Positions 15,346-23,140 of a DNA stretch of 33,676 nt are shown here, in pieces. Both the position numbers and the translations under genes were made by a program. This stretch comes from Alphaproteobacteria bacterium (lineage in GTDB: Bacteria > Pseudomonadota > Alphaproteobacteria > Parvibaculales > Parvibaculaceae). How positions within the stretch are numbered: the stretch's first letter is position 1; each line of letters opens with the position of its first letter. Under the pieces are notes generated by a model that saw only the letters and a program-made list of their open reading frames with translations, was not told where the DNA came from and searched no databases. Location: contig JAJFGY010000047.1 in the NCBI GenBank assembly GCA_021775935.1, positions 1-33,676 of the forward strand, read 5' to 3'.

Positions 15346-16455
15346 ATGACGAACGCGCAAACAGCGGCAAACTTTTGGGTAAAGCGCGATGATCTGCGCA
15401 CAACAAAGATTGTCGAAACACCAGTTCCATCCAGCGAGACACTTGCACCAGGTGAGGTTCTTTTCAAGGTCGATGATTTTGCGTTTACGGCCAACAACAT
15501 CACATACGCAGCTTTTGGTGAAGCTATGCAGTATTGGAACTTTTTCCCAGCTGATGAAGGTTGGGGGCGAGTGCCCGTCTGGGGTTTTGGTGATGTTATT
15601 GTGTCCAACGCTGAGGGCGTCGCGCCAGGTGAGCGGTTCTATGGGTATTTCCCCATGTCGACCCATTTCGTTGCCGAGGCTGTGCGCATTTCCGACGCGG
15701 GCTTCTTTGATGGCGCTTCTAATCGGGCAGACCTTTCACCGGTCTATAACAACTATCTCAGAGTAGCGGCTGATGCTGGATATGATGCCGCACGGGAAGC
15801 TGAGCAAAGTCTTCTCAGGCCGCTTTTTACAACCTCCTTCCTGATTGACGATTTTCTAGAGGATAATGAATTTTTCGGTGCCTCTGCCGTTGCGCTATCG
15901 AGTGCCTCCAGTAAGACGTCTCTGGGGCTTGCACAGGTGCTGTCCAACCGAACCGGTGATCGACCGCGGGTGATTGGCCTGACGTCCAAGGGCAACATCG
16001 AATTTGTAAAGGGTGTTGGGTATTACGATGATGTCGTGGCCTACGAAGATATTGCGACTATCAAGGTTGACGGCAATGCGGCGTTTGTCGATATGGCCGG
16101 TGATGCCAATGTTCGCGCAGCGGTCCACAACCACTTCGCTGATCGCTTAACCTGTAGCTGTGCTGTTGGTGGCACGCATTGGGAGCAAGGTGGGGGCGCT
16201 GACAATCTGCCTGGCGCAAGCCCAACGCTTTTCTTTGCACCTTCCCAGATCCAGAAGCGAAACAAGGATTGGGGTGCGGAAGTTTTACAGTCAAAGATCG
16301 CAAAGGCTTGGGCCATTTTTCTGGGGTCGGTCGACGGTTGGATGAAAGTCGAGAGGTCAGGCGGCTTGTCGGTGACCAAACAGGTCTATCTAGATGTTTT
16401 GGAGGGACGTGTTTCGCCTGAAAGCGGAAAAATCATCTCTCTTTGGGATCTCTGA
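15346..16455 (+). CDS. DUF2855 family protein, MDR-like fold
   Basis: The ATG at 15346 has AGGGAAG about nine bases upstream; the GTG at 15337 overlaps that Shine-Dalgarno sequence and is rejected. The 369-residue protein shows the DUF2855 pattern: LAPGEVLFKVDDFAFTANNI, then EGWGRVPVWGFGDVI, then GERFYGYFPMSTH. A Rossmann-like segment follows (SSASSKTSLGLAQVL and RVIGLTSKGNIEFVKG), then VDMAGDANVRAAVHNHF. The family looks like a divergent medium-chain dehydrogenase/quinone reductase but lacks the usual zinc ligands and a clean GxGxxG. Its reaction is not established. It heads an operon with an amidohydrolase (31-nt gap) and a CobW-type GTPase. The divergent region to its left (15118-15345) contains a small hairpin at 15193-15208 (ACGGG/CCCGT) of uncertain meaning. 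Confidence 0.85.
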   Translation: MTNAQTAANFWVKRDDLRTTKIVETPVPSSETLAPGEVLFKVDDFAFTANNITYAAFGEAMQYWNFFPADEGWGRVPVWGFGDVIVSNAEGVAPGERFYGYFPMSTHFVAEAVRISDAGFFDGASNRADLSPVYNNYLRVAADAGYDAAREAEQSLLRPLFTTSFLIDDFLEDNEFFGASAVALSSASSKTSLGLAQVLSNRTGDRPRVIGLTSKGNIEFVKGVGYYDDVVAYEDIATIKVDGNAAFVDMAGDANVRAAVHNHFADRLTCSCAVGGTHWEQGGGADNLPGASPTLFFAPSQIQKRNKDWGAEVLQSKIAKAWAIFLGSVDGWMKVERSGGLSVTKQVYLDVLEGRVSPESGKIISLWDL

Positions 16456-16486
16456 TAATTTTTTCTTTAGTAAGGAAGGGTGTCTC

Positions 16487-18127
16487 GTGACGACCACCAT
16501 TTATTCGGCGAAACGGATCATCACCATGAACCCTGCGCGTCCCTTTGCGACCCATGTGGCTGTGAGGGAAGGACGTGTCTTGAGCGTTGGGACGCTTGAG
16601 GAAGTAAGTTGCTGGGGTGAGGCACAAATCGACGATCGCTTTTCTGACCAGGTTTTGATGCCGGGTCTGATTGAGGGCCACAGCCATCTGGTTGAAGGCT
16701 CATTGTGGGACCATGTTTATGTCGGTTATTACGACCGGATGGGACCGGACGGCAAGGTTTGGCCTGGGTTGAAATCGGTTGATGCCGTGGTTGAACGCTT
16801 GCAGGAAGCTGCTGCAGCTATGGACGACCCCGATGTTTCCCTTTTTGGTTGGGGCTTTGACCCCATCTTTTTTGGTGAGCAACGCATGCATGCCAGCGAT
16901 CTGGACCGGGTGTCCAATGGCCGCAAGATCGGTGTGTTCCATGCCAGCCTTCATTTCCTCAATGTAAACTCCGCGGTGATTGATGAGACTGATCTCGCAG
17001 CGTCTGCGGATATGCAGGAGGTGATGACGGACACAGATGGGAAGCCAACTGGTGAGCTTGCGGGCATGGTCGGCATGTATCTGGCGCTCAGATCAATGAA
17101 TTATGATCTAGGCTCTGCGTCTACCTATCCGCCTGCACTTTGGAGCTTTGCCAAGGTTTGTCAGCTTGCAGGCGTAACAACGGCGACTGATCTGCATAGT
17201 CCGCTTGATGATGAGATGGTCACCCGCCTTAAAGCCGAAACAGACCGGCCGGACTTTCCGCTTCGTGTGGTGCCAGCGTTTGGCGGAACCCTGATGCCGG
17301 CTGATAAAGGCGCCGAGCGTATCGGTAGTTTGGTGGATCAGAGTACAGACAAACTCAAAATGGGCATCGTCAAACTGGTGCTCGATGGATCTATTCAGGG
17401 GTTTACCGCGCGGCTCAAATGGCCTGGTCACTTTAATGGAGCGCCAAACGGCCTTTGGTACATTGCGCCCGATGAGTTCAAGAAAACTGTTTCGGCTTAC
17501 AACGCAGCTGGCTTTCAGCTTCACATACACACGAATGGGGACGAGGCGACGGAGGTTGCGTTGGATGCAATTGAGGCAGCGCTGACCACACATCCGCATC
17601 CGGACCACCGCCATACGTTGCAACACTGTCAGATGGCGAGTGATGCTCAGTTCCGCCGCATGGCCGCGCTCGGCGTGGGTGTGAATCTCTTTAGCAACCA
17701 TGTCTATTACTGGGGTGATCAGCACTATGAGATGACCCTGGGTCCTGACCGCGCGCACCGGATCGACAATGCAGGCAGTGCGATCGAGCATGGCGTCGAT
17801 CTGGCCCTCCACTCTGATGCGCCGATTACGGCTATCGGACCGCTCTTTACCGCCTGGTGTGCTGTAAACCGCGTCACATCGACCGGCAAGCATCTTGGCG
17901 GGGAAGCAGAACGGCTGACAGTCGCAGAGGCGCTTTACACAATCACGATGGGTGCGGCTCTGTCGCTGAAGCTCGACAATGAGATTGGCAGCATTGAAGT
18001 TGGCAAGTTTGCCGACTTTGCGGTGCTTACAGGTGACCCTCTTGAGGTCGACCCTATGGCTTTGAAGGATGTTGGCGTGTGGGGCACGGTTGTGGGTGGC
18101 GAGGTTTTTGAAGCACCGAAGAACTAG
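16487..18127 (+). CDS. Amidohydrolase family protein, YtcJ-like (Amidohydrolase_3)
   Basis: GTG 16487 is taken as start (546 aa). AAGGAAGGG lies seven to fourteen bases upstream, and the product begins MTTTIYSAKRIITMNP, as in the family. The open frame from ATG 16394 would run through the end of the preceding gene. The N-terminal beta domain is followed by the TIM-barrel metal motif MPGLIEGHSH (His65, His67). Then come VKLVLDGSIQGFTA, LHIHTNGDEA, HRHTLQHCQM and LALHSDAPIT, giving the remaining metal and catalytic positions. The C-terminal DNEIGSIEVGKFADFAVL strand returns to the beta domain. YtcJ-like enzymes hydrolyse amides or related bonds with divalent metals; substrate unknown. There is no signal peptide, so it is cytoplasmic. 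A CobW GTPase gene begins 3 nt after its stop, suggesting metal delivery. Confidence 0.92.
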   Translation: MTTTIYSAKRIITMNPARPFATHVAVREGRVLSVGTLEEVSCWGEAQIDDRFSDQVLMPGLIEGHSHLVEGSLWDHVYVGYYDRMGPDGKVWPGLKSVDAVVERLQEAAAAMDDPDVSLFGWGFDPIFFGEQRMHASDLDRVSNGRKIGVFHASLHFLNVNSAVIDETDLAASADMQEVMTDTDGKPTGELAGMVGMYLALRSMNYDLGSASTYPPALWSFAKVCQLAGVTTATDLHSPLDDEMVTRLKAETDRPDFPLRVVPAFGGTLMPADKGAERIGSLVDQSTDKLKMGIVKLVLDGSIQGFTARLKWPGHFNGAPNGLWYIAPDEFKKTVSAYNAAGFQLHIHTNGDEATEVALDAIEAALTTHPHPDHRHTLQHCQMASDAQFRRMAALGVGVNLFSNHVYYWGDQHYEMTLGPDRAHRIDNAGSAIEHGVDLALHSDAPITAIGPLFTAWCAVNRVTSTGKHLGGEAERLTVAEALYTITMGAALSLKLDNEIGSIEVGKFADFAVLTGDPLEVDPMALKDVGVWGTVVGGEVFEAPKN

Positions 18128-18130
18128 GCG

Positions 18131-19042
18131 ATGACAGTTCCTGCACCAATCCCTGTGTCTGTTGTTGGGGGGTTTCTCGGCTCAGGCAAAACCACGCTGC
18201 TCAATCGCTTGCTGCGAGAAAATGACGGGCGGCGCCTTGGGCTGATCGTCAATGATTTTGGCGACATCAATATTGATGAAAAGCTGATTTTTACTCGTGA
18301 TGAAGACATGGTGAGCCTCGCCAATGGATGTATTTGCTGTTCCATTGGCAATGACTTTTTGCGGGCGCTAATCTCACTTGTGACGCGGCCTGACCCACCA
18401 GAACAAATCATCATTGAGGCAAGCGGGGTCGCCGATCCATTGCGGATCGCGGCGATTGCAAGAGCTGATAAAGCGCTTCGTCTCCAGGGGATTTTTGTGC
18501 TGGTTGATGTATCCCAGTACCGCAAACAGTCCGCTGATCCGTTGCTTGCTGATACGGTTAGCGCTCAGGTGCATGCCGCTGACCTGCTTGTTCTCACCAA
18601 ATCAGATGTTTCGACAGTGGCTGAGATTGACGCGGTGGGTGGCCTGTTAGAGAAGGAGAAGCCCGGTGCCTTGCAAGTGGTGTCTTCGCCAGAGGACCTG
18701 CCTGCTTCCCTTTTGTTCGATTTCGCTGATGCGACCGATGGGATGGCGCCGCATAGTCACGCGCCCCACGATGTTTTCTGGACGGGCTCGATTTCCAATA
18801 ACCTGCTTTTTGACATTGCGCGGCTCAAACAGGTGCTGGCCTCGCATGCAGGTCTTTTGCGCTGCAAAGGACTTGTTCAGACAGCGCCTAGAACCTGGCA
18901 GGTTGTACAGTGGGTTGCGGGCCGTATGGATGTAACGCCCGTTGCTTCGGGTAGCGCGCCCAACGAAAGCAGTCTTGTTTATATTGGCGTTGGAGAGAAA
19001 CCGATGGAATTGGACCAGTCTCTGACGCGGGTTTTCAGCTAG
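18131..19042 (+). CDS. CobW/COG0523 (G3E) GTPase metallochaperone
   Basis: The 303-residue protein starts three bases after the amidohydrolase stop. The P-loop GGFLGSGKT (13-21), the switch region NDFGDINID (41-49), the metal-binding GCICC (66-70; family consensus GCxCC), EASGVADP and LTKSD (guanine specificity) identify the COG0523/CobW branch. A short CobW_C domain occupies about 215-300 (GLLRCKGLVQTAPRTWQVVQ). These GTPases load zinc, cobalt or other metals into client enzymes. The adjacent metal-dependent amidohydrolase is the obvious candidate client, though that is inference from spacing. The His-rich C-terminal loop of many relatives is nearly absent, with only HSHAPHD near 210. Its stop codon overlaps that of the convergent TetR gene in the tetramer CTAG. 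Confidence 0.92.
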   Translation: MTVPAPIPVSVVGGFLGSGKTTLLNRLLRENDGRRLGLIVNDFGDINIDEKLIFTRDEDMVSLANGCICCSIGNDFLRALISLVTRPDPPEQIIIEASGVADPLRIAAIARADKALRLQGIFVLVDVSQYRKQSADPLLADTVSAQVHAADLLVLTKSDVSTVAEIDAVGGLLEKEKPGALQVVSSPEDLPASLLFDFADATDGMAPHSHAPHDVFWTGSISNNLLFDIARLKQVLASHAGLLRCKGLVQTAPRTWQVVQWVAGRMDVTPVASGSAPNESSLVYIGVGEKPMELDQSLTRVFS

Positions 19043-19743
19043 GCCAGCTTGTCGAGCTTTGCTTCGATCCGCGCCAGTCGTGTCGCGGTGCTATCGTCTA
19101 TCTCGGTCGTCGCTTTTAACGCGCGCCAGTAAGTGTGCCCAAGTTTTCTCGCAGCATCGCTGACGTCCAACATTTGGGCGCGCTTTTGTACAATAGATGT
19201 CCAGGCGACATGTTCAGCACCTCCATAGATCATGTCGCGCACCATATCGTCGCTCATATCTGTCTCAATGAGGTTTGCTGATCGCGCCTCCGATAGGACA
19301 ATGCGTAGCAGTCCGGTGTAGGAACGAAAGATATCGCGGGAGCTTGAGGTGAGGTAGGCGTCGGTTGCACGGACCTCACGTATCCACATGAGGAATAATT
19401 CAGGCTGCTCCAGGATCATGGAGATGTGTCGTTGAACAAGCAGCGTGATCTTTTCGCGGGTGCCTTCCAATGCCCCAAGAGTTTGAGCGAGGTCCTCTGC
19501 TTGAGCGGAGAACCATCGTTCTGCGACGCGGATTGCGAGCTCTCTTTTGCTGGGCACATAATTATAGAGGCTGCCTTCTGAGAGCCCTGTTGCTACAGCA
19601 ACGTCTGCCATGGTCATGCTGTCAAAGCCCTGCGCGGTGATGAGCTCCCAAGCAGCGTTCAGTATGGATTCCTCGCGATCTCCCCAGCGACCGGCGCGTT
19701 GCTTTGATGAGGCTGCGTTTTCAGAAATTTGACTGGTCCTCAA
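19039..19743 (-). CDS. TetR/AcrR family transcriptional regulator
   Basis: This 234-residue product has an N-terminal TetR helix-turn-helix at about residues 24-70 (ESILNAAWELITAQGFDSMT, then VAVATGLSEGSLYNYVPSKRE). An all-helical ligand domain follows (about 80-215) and then a short C-terminal helix (ATRLARIEAKLDKLA). The start is uncertain. TTG 19743 is the only standard start in the frame between an upstream TAA and the domain, yet it lacks a good Shine-Dalgarno sequence. AGGA right after it could serve a rarer ATT start at about residue 6. It is divergent from the crotonase/acyl-CoA dehydrogenase operon (19868 onward), the classic layout for a repressor of CoA-ester catabolism. Its ligand is probably an acyl- or aryl-CoA (inference). 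Confidence 0.9.
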   Translation of the reverse strand: MRTSQISENAASSKQRAGRWGDREESILNAAWELITAQGFDSMTMADVAVATGLSEGSLYNYVPSKRELAIRVAERWFSAQAEDLAQTLGALEGTREKITLLVQRHISMILEQPELFLMWIREVRATDAYLTSSSRDIFRSYTGLLRIVLSEARSANLIETDMSDDMVRDMIYGGAEHVAWTSIVQKRAQMLDVSDAARKLGHTYWRALKATTEIDDSTATRLARIEAKLDKLA

Positions 19744-19862
19744 AAAATGAACGCTCGAGATCAGTACTTATCTTCGAAGTGTTCCCTACTATAGCTTCTA
19801 TTTAGATACAGTTTGAGGTTGATCGTCCAGACAAATTTGAGGTATCCTCAGAAAAAGGGAGA
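19744..19862. promoter_or_regulatory. Divergent promoter/operator region of the TetR gene and the crotonase operon
   Basis: The region is AT-rich. TTTGAGGT occurs twice on the plus strand (19812-19819 and 19836-19843, 24 nt apart), and its 7-mer TTTGAGG once on the minus strand at the TetR start (CCTCAAA, 19738-19744). The second copy forms a small dyad TGAGG-TAT-CCTCA (19838-19850). An 8-bp palindrome CTTCGAAG is at 19772-19779. These are candidate TetR sites. The crotonase Shine-Dalgarno sequence AGGGAG follows at 19855-19860. Confidence 0.45.
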
Positions 19863-19867
19863 ATGGC

Positions 19868-20662
19868 ATGGAATTCAGGGACTACGACACTTTATCTTTC
19901 GCATATGAAGGGCGCGTGCTCACGGTCACGATTGATGGCCCGGGTCCGGTCAACGCCGTAAATGCGCAGATGCATGAAGAGCTTGGCCGCGTCTTTACCG
20001 ACCTTCAGCGGGATGAAGACAGTGATCTCATTATTCTTACGGGTGCGGGGCGGGCGTTTTGCGCTGGGGGGGACATGGACTGGTTCGATGAGATGATCGC
20101 GAACCCGGCAAAGTTTCGCTCCATCGCGCCAGAAGGGAAGCGAATTGTCACCTCGCTCCTTGATCTTGAGAAGCCAATTGTCTGCCGCCTCAACGGCGCT
20201 GCAGCGGGGCTGGGTGCCACGATTGCGCTTCTTTGTGACGTTATAATCGCAAGTGATGATGCCGTGATCGGCGACCCCCATGTAAAGGTCGGCCTTGTTG
20301 CAGGCGACGGTGGGGCCGTGATCTGGCCGCAACTTATTGGGTTTGCAAAAGCCAAAGAGCTGCTGATGACCGGTGACATGTTGAGTGGACAAGAAGCAAT
20401 GGGCCTCGGGCTTATCAATTATTCGGTTCCCGCCAAGGAGCTTGATGCGAAGGTCGGAGAGCTTGTGGCCAAGATTATGGGGAACCCAAAATGGGCCGTG
20501 CGCTGGACGAAGACAGCGGTGAACATCACGCTGCGCGAAATTGCAGTGAAAGTGATGGATGCGGCCATTGCCTATGAGGCCATCACCAACACGTTGGAAG
20601 ACCGCAAAGAAGCGGTCGCTGCCTTTAAAGAGAAGCGCAAACCCAACTTTACCGGCGAGTAG
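19868..20662 (+). CDS. Enoyl-CoA hydratase/isomerase (crotonase) family protein with atypical active site
   Basis: The 264-residue protein has the crotonase fold signatures GRAFCAGGDMDWF (oxyanion hole and CoA binding) and LNGAAAGLGATIALLCD. At the positions of the two catalytic glutamates of classical enoyl-CoA hydratase (Glu144 and Glu164 in the rat enzyme), alignment by eye gives Thr118 and His138 (GDPHVKVGLVAGDGG). It is therefore unlikely to be an ordinary hydratase. Asp147 in AGDGG may take a catalytic part. The DPHVxxGLVAGDGG pattern marks a separate subgroup within the superfamily. ATG 19868 follows AAGGGAG with eight bases of spacing. It leads an operon with an acyl-CoA dehydrogenase (5-nt gap), an HsaA-like flavoprotein and a maleylacetate-reductase-like enzyme, under probable control of the divergent TetR protein. 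Confidence 0.9.
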   Translation: MEFRDYDTLSFAYEGRVLTVTIDGPGPVNAVNAQMHEELGRVFTDLQRDEDSDLIILTGAGRAFCAGGDMDWFDEMIANPAKFRSIAPEGKRIVTSLLDLEKPIVCRLNGAAAGLGATIALLCDVIIASDDAVIGDPHVKVGLVAGDGGAVIWPQLIGFAKAKELLMTGDMLSGQEAMGLGLINYSVPAKELDAKVGELVAKIMGNPKWAVRWTKTAVNITLREIAVKVMDAAIAYEAITNTLEDRKEAVAAFKEKRKPNFTGE

Positions 20663-20667
20663 CGTAG

Positions 20668-21837
20668 ATGTATTTCACCGATGAGCCAGAACACGTCACC
20701 ATCCTGCGGGATATGGCGAAGCGATTTGTTGCGGCAGAGATGCCGCGGGAAAAACGCCGCCAGTTGGATAAAGATCATACGTTCTGCCGCGAGGCATTTC
20801 GCAAACTTGCCGACCTTGGGGTGTGTGGTCTTACTATTCCTGAAGAGTATGGCGGGCAAGGCATTGACCTTGTGGCAGCCGTTGCTGTGCTCGACGAGCT
20901 TTGTCAGGTTGGCCCCTCGCTTGGCGGGCCGTTTATTCACGCCGCCTTTTATGGCGGGGCCAATGTGGTGGAGAACGGATCAGAAGCTCAGAAGCGCGAA
21001 TTGTTACCCAAGCTGGCCAAGGGAGACATGTGGTTTGCCTATGGGCTGAGTGAGCCAGACGTGGGCGGCGATCTGGCGACAGTGCGAACCCGCGCTCATT
21101 TGGAGGATGATGGCAAGACCGTCGTCGTGAACGGTGCCAAGCGCTGGTGTACTGGTGCGGATTGGGCGGACTATATCTATTGCCTGGTGAATAGTGATGG
21201 TGAGGGCAAGAAATACAAAAACCTCACCGTCCTGCTGATCCCGACGGACGCGCCAGGCATTTCGATGCAACCGATTGAGCATTCAAATCTGCGCTACACC
21301 GCGTCGTGTGACGTGTTTTTTGATGATGTGCGCATTCCGGTGAGCCAAGTCCTTGGTGGTCCTGAAGGATGGAACAAAGGTTGGGGCATGCTTGCAGGTC
21401 GTACGCTGGACGTTGAGAAAATTGAGATCACGACTGTGACTTATGGCATTGCTCGTGCGGCCGTTGATGAAGCGTGGGCCTATGCGCAAGAACGTGTGCA
21501 GTTTGGTCAGCCGATTGCTGCTCATCAGGCAGTGCGGCATGCGCTCTCAGGCGCAAAAACCAAACTTCAGGCCTGCAAGCATATGCTCTATCACGCCGTG
21601 CATCTGGCACATGAAGGCAAGCCCTGTTCAGTTGAAACAAGTATGGCCAAGCTCTTTGTTGCTGATACGGCCGTTGAGATCGTCCTTGCTTGCCAGCAAG
21701 TGATGGGAGCGTACGGTCTGTCGGATGCTTATGACATGGAGCGAAATGTGCGCGATGTCCTCGGCATGCCTATTGTCGGCGGCTCTTCCAATATGCAGCG
21801 AAACAATATTGCCGCCCGGCTTGGACTGCCGCAGTAG
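20668..21837 (+). CDS. Acyl-CoA dehydrogenase
   Basis: This is a 389-residue flavoprotein of usual length with all three domains. The N-terminal helices begin MYFTDEPEHVTILRDMAKRF. The FAD-binding middle includes WFAYGLSEPDVGGDLATVRT and KRWCTGADWADYIYCLV, and the C-terminal bundle has ERVQFGQPIAAHQAVRH and YDMERNVRDVLGMPIVGGSS. It oxidises an acyl-CoA at C2-C3 and hands electrons to ETF. ATG 20668 starts five bases after the crotonase stop and has only a weak Shine-Dalgarno sequence, so translational coupling is likely. The gene neighbours suggest a branched, cyclic or aromatic acyl-CoA rather than a plain fatty acid; this is inferred. It is not closely similar to the dehydrogenase encoded at 7017-8237. 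Confidence 0.93.
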   Translation: MYFTDEPEHVTILRDMAKRFVAAEMPREKRRQLDKDHTFCREAFRKLADLGVCGLTIPEEYGGQGIDLVAAVAVLDELCQVGPSLGGPFIHAAFYGGANVVENGSEAQKRELLPKLAKGDMWFAYGLSEPDVGGDLATVRTRAHLEDDGKTVVVNGAKRWCTGADWADYIYCLVNSDGEGKKYKNLTVLLIPTDAPGISMQPIEHSNLRYTASCDVFFDDVRIPVSQVLGGPEGWNKGWGMLAGRTLDVEKIEITTVTYGIARAAVDEAWAYAQERVQFGQPIAAHQAVRHALSGAKTKLQACKHMLYHAVHLAHEGKPCSVETSMAKLFVADTAVEIVLACQQVMGAYGLSDAYDMERNVRDVLGMPIVGGSSNMQRNNIAARLGLPQ

Positions 21838-21859
21838 TGCGCGCATAGGAGGAAATTTG

Positions 21860-23023
21860 ATGGTATCGCAAAGTGACGCGCTATTATCGGCGGCTGAAGG
21901 ATTTGTCCCGATGTTGCGAGACCGCGCTAACGAGATCGAACAGGCTCGCCAGGTTCCACAAGATATTGCAGAGAGTTTTGCACAAGCTGGTTTCTATTCA
22001 GTCATGGTGCCGGAGGTCTATGGCGGCCTTGAGCTTGACCCTCCGACCTTCTTGAAGCTCATTCGAACACTGGCGCGCGGTGACTCTTCTGCGGCCTGGT
22101 GCACGATGATTGGTGCGACCACGGGTCTGGGCTCCGCCTATATGCCCAGGGCGGATGCGGAAGAGATTTTTGGCGGTGGTAAGCGCACTATTACATCGGG
22201 TGTGTTTGCACCAACCGGAAAGGCTCTGCCGGAGGGCGACCACTACCGGGTGTCAGGTCGGTGGCAGTGGGGGTCTGGTAGCCGCAATGCTGCTTGGATT
22301 TCTGGCGGATGCTTTGTGATGAAGGACGGAAAGCCGGAAATGTCTGACACGGGTGTTCCGATCAGTCGGATGATGATGGTGCCCGCTGGTGAGGTGACGC
22401 TGCTTGATACTTGGGATGTGTCTGGTTTGTGCGGCACCGGTAGCACGGATTTTGAGATGAAAGACGTGCTTGTGCCTAAGGCCCGTGCGGTGGCCTTTGG
22501 ATATGACACGCCGATGGAGAGACCGCTCTACGTATTCCCTCTCTTTGCTCTTCTGGCATCTGGCATTGCCAGTGTGTCGCTCGGAATTGCCCGCTCGGCG
22601 ATTGATGAGCTTGTGGGGTTTGCGTCGGCCAAGACGCCTCAGGGTACGTTGAAGCCGCTTGCAAAGAGGCCCGATACGCAAATAGGTGTGGCGCGCGCCG
22701 AAGCGCTTGTTCGGTCTGCTCAATCCTGGATGGATGATACGTTTTCCGACGCGTGGGAGGCTGCGCAGACCAAAGGCGTTATCAGCGTAGATCAGCGGCG
22801 CGACATGCGCCTGTCCATGGCCCACGCTACGACCGCATCAGCGCAGGCGGTGGACATTGCCTATGACCTTGGCGGTGGCACGTCTGTCTACAAGCGCTCC
22901 TCTCTGCAGAGGCATTTCAGGGATGTACATGTTGCGACGCAGCACATGATGGTGGCGAAAGGCGTCCTGGAACAGGCAGGGCGGCTCTTTCTGGGGTTAG
23001 AGACAGACACGCGGCTCTTTTGA
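21860..23023 (+). CDS. Acyl-CoA dehydrogenase-fold flavoprotein, HsaA / HpaB-C-like monooxygenase group
   Basis: ATG 21860 is preceded by a perfect TAGGAGGAAA. The longer frame from 21725 would overlap the previous gene and is rejected. The 387-residue protein carries the N-terminal pattern of the Acyl-CoA_dh_2 group (VPQDIAESFAQAGFYSVMVP, EVYGGLELDP, LARGDSSAAWC). It continues with YRVSGRWQWGSGSRNAAW and TWDVSGLCGTGSTDFEM, and ends RSSLQRHFRDVHVATQHMM. This is the signature of flavin-dependent oxygenases such as HsaA and of related desulfurisation or hydroxylation enzymes. They use reduced flavin from a partner reductase. No flavin reductase gene is visible next to it. Within an operon of CoA-ester enzymes it may hydroxylate a cyclic or aromatic intermediate, or it may be a true dehydrogenase. 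The substrate is unknown. Confidence 0.85.
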   Translation: MVSQSDALLSAAEGFVPMLRDRANEIEQARQVPQDIAESFAQAGFYSVMVPEVYGGLELDPPTFLKLIRTLARGDSSAAWCTMIGATTGLGSAYMPRADAEEIFGGGKRTITSGVFAPTGKALPEGDHYRVSGRWQWGSGSRNAAWISGGCFVMKDGKPEMSDTGVPISRMMMVPAGEVTLLDTWDVSGLCGTGSTDFEMKDVLVPKARAVAFGYDTPMERPLYVFPLFALLASGIASVSLGIARSAIDELVGFASAKTPQGTLKPLAKRPDTQIGVARAEALVRSAQSWMDDTFSDAWEAAQTKGVISVDQRRDMRLSMAHATTASAQAVDIAYDLGGGTSVYKRSSLQRHFRDVHVATQHMMVAKGVLEQAGRLFLGLETDTRLF

Positions 23024-23040
23024 TCTCTTTGTTGGCTACA

Positions 23041-23077
23041 TTTCCGGACGGAAAACCGCCTACACTTTTCCTGGAAA
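23041..23077. promoter_or_regulatory. Two related small palindromes upstream of the Fe-ADH gene
   Basis: TTTCCG-GA-CGGAAA (23041-23054) and TTTCC-T-GGAAA (23067-23077) share the TTTCC/GGAAA half-sites. Their centres are about 25 bases apart, roughly 2.4 helical turns. They lie in the 117-nt gap before the maleylacetate-reductase-like gene and could bind a regulator or form weak hairpins. There is no T-run, so termination is unlikely. Confidence 0.4.
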
Positions 23078-23140
23078 TGCTCGCGCCCTTTCCACAAGAG
23101 CTGAAATGTCACAGACTTCGCGAAAGCGGGGGAGAGAGAA

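Noticed and set aside
17108-17893. A 261-codon open frame on the minus strand inside the amidohydrolase gene
   Set aside because: It shadows a well-supported gene. The translation is Arg/Cys/His-rich and resembles no family.
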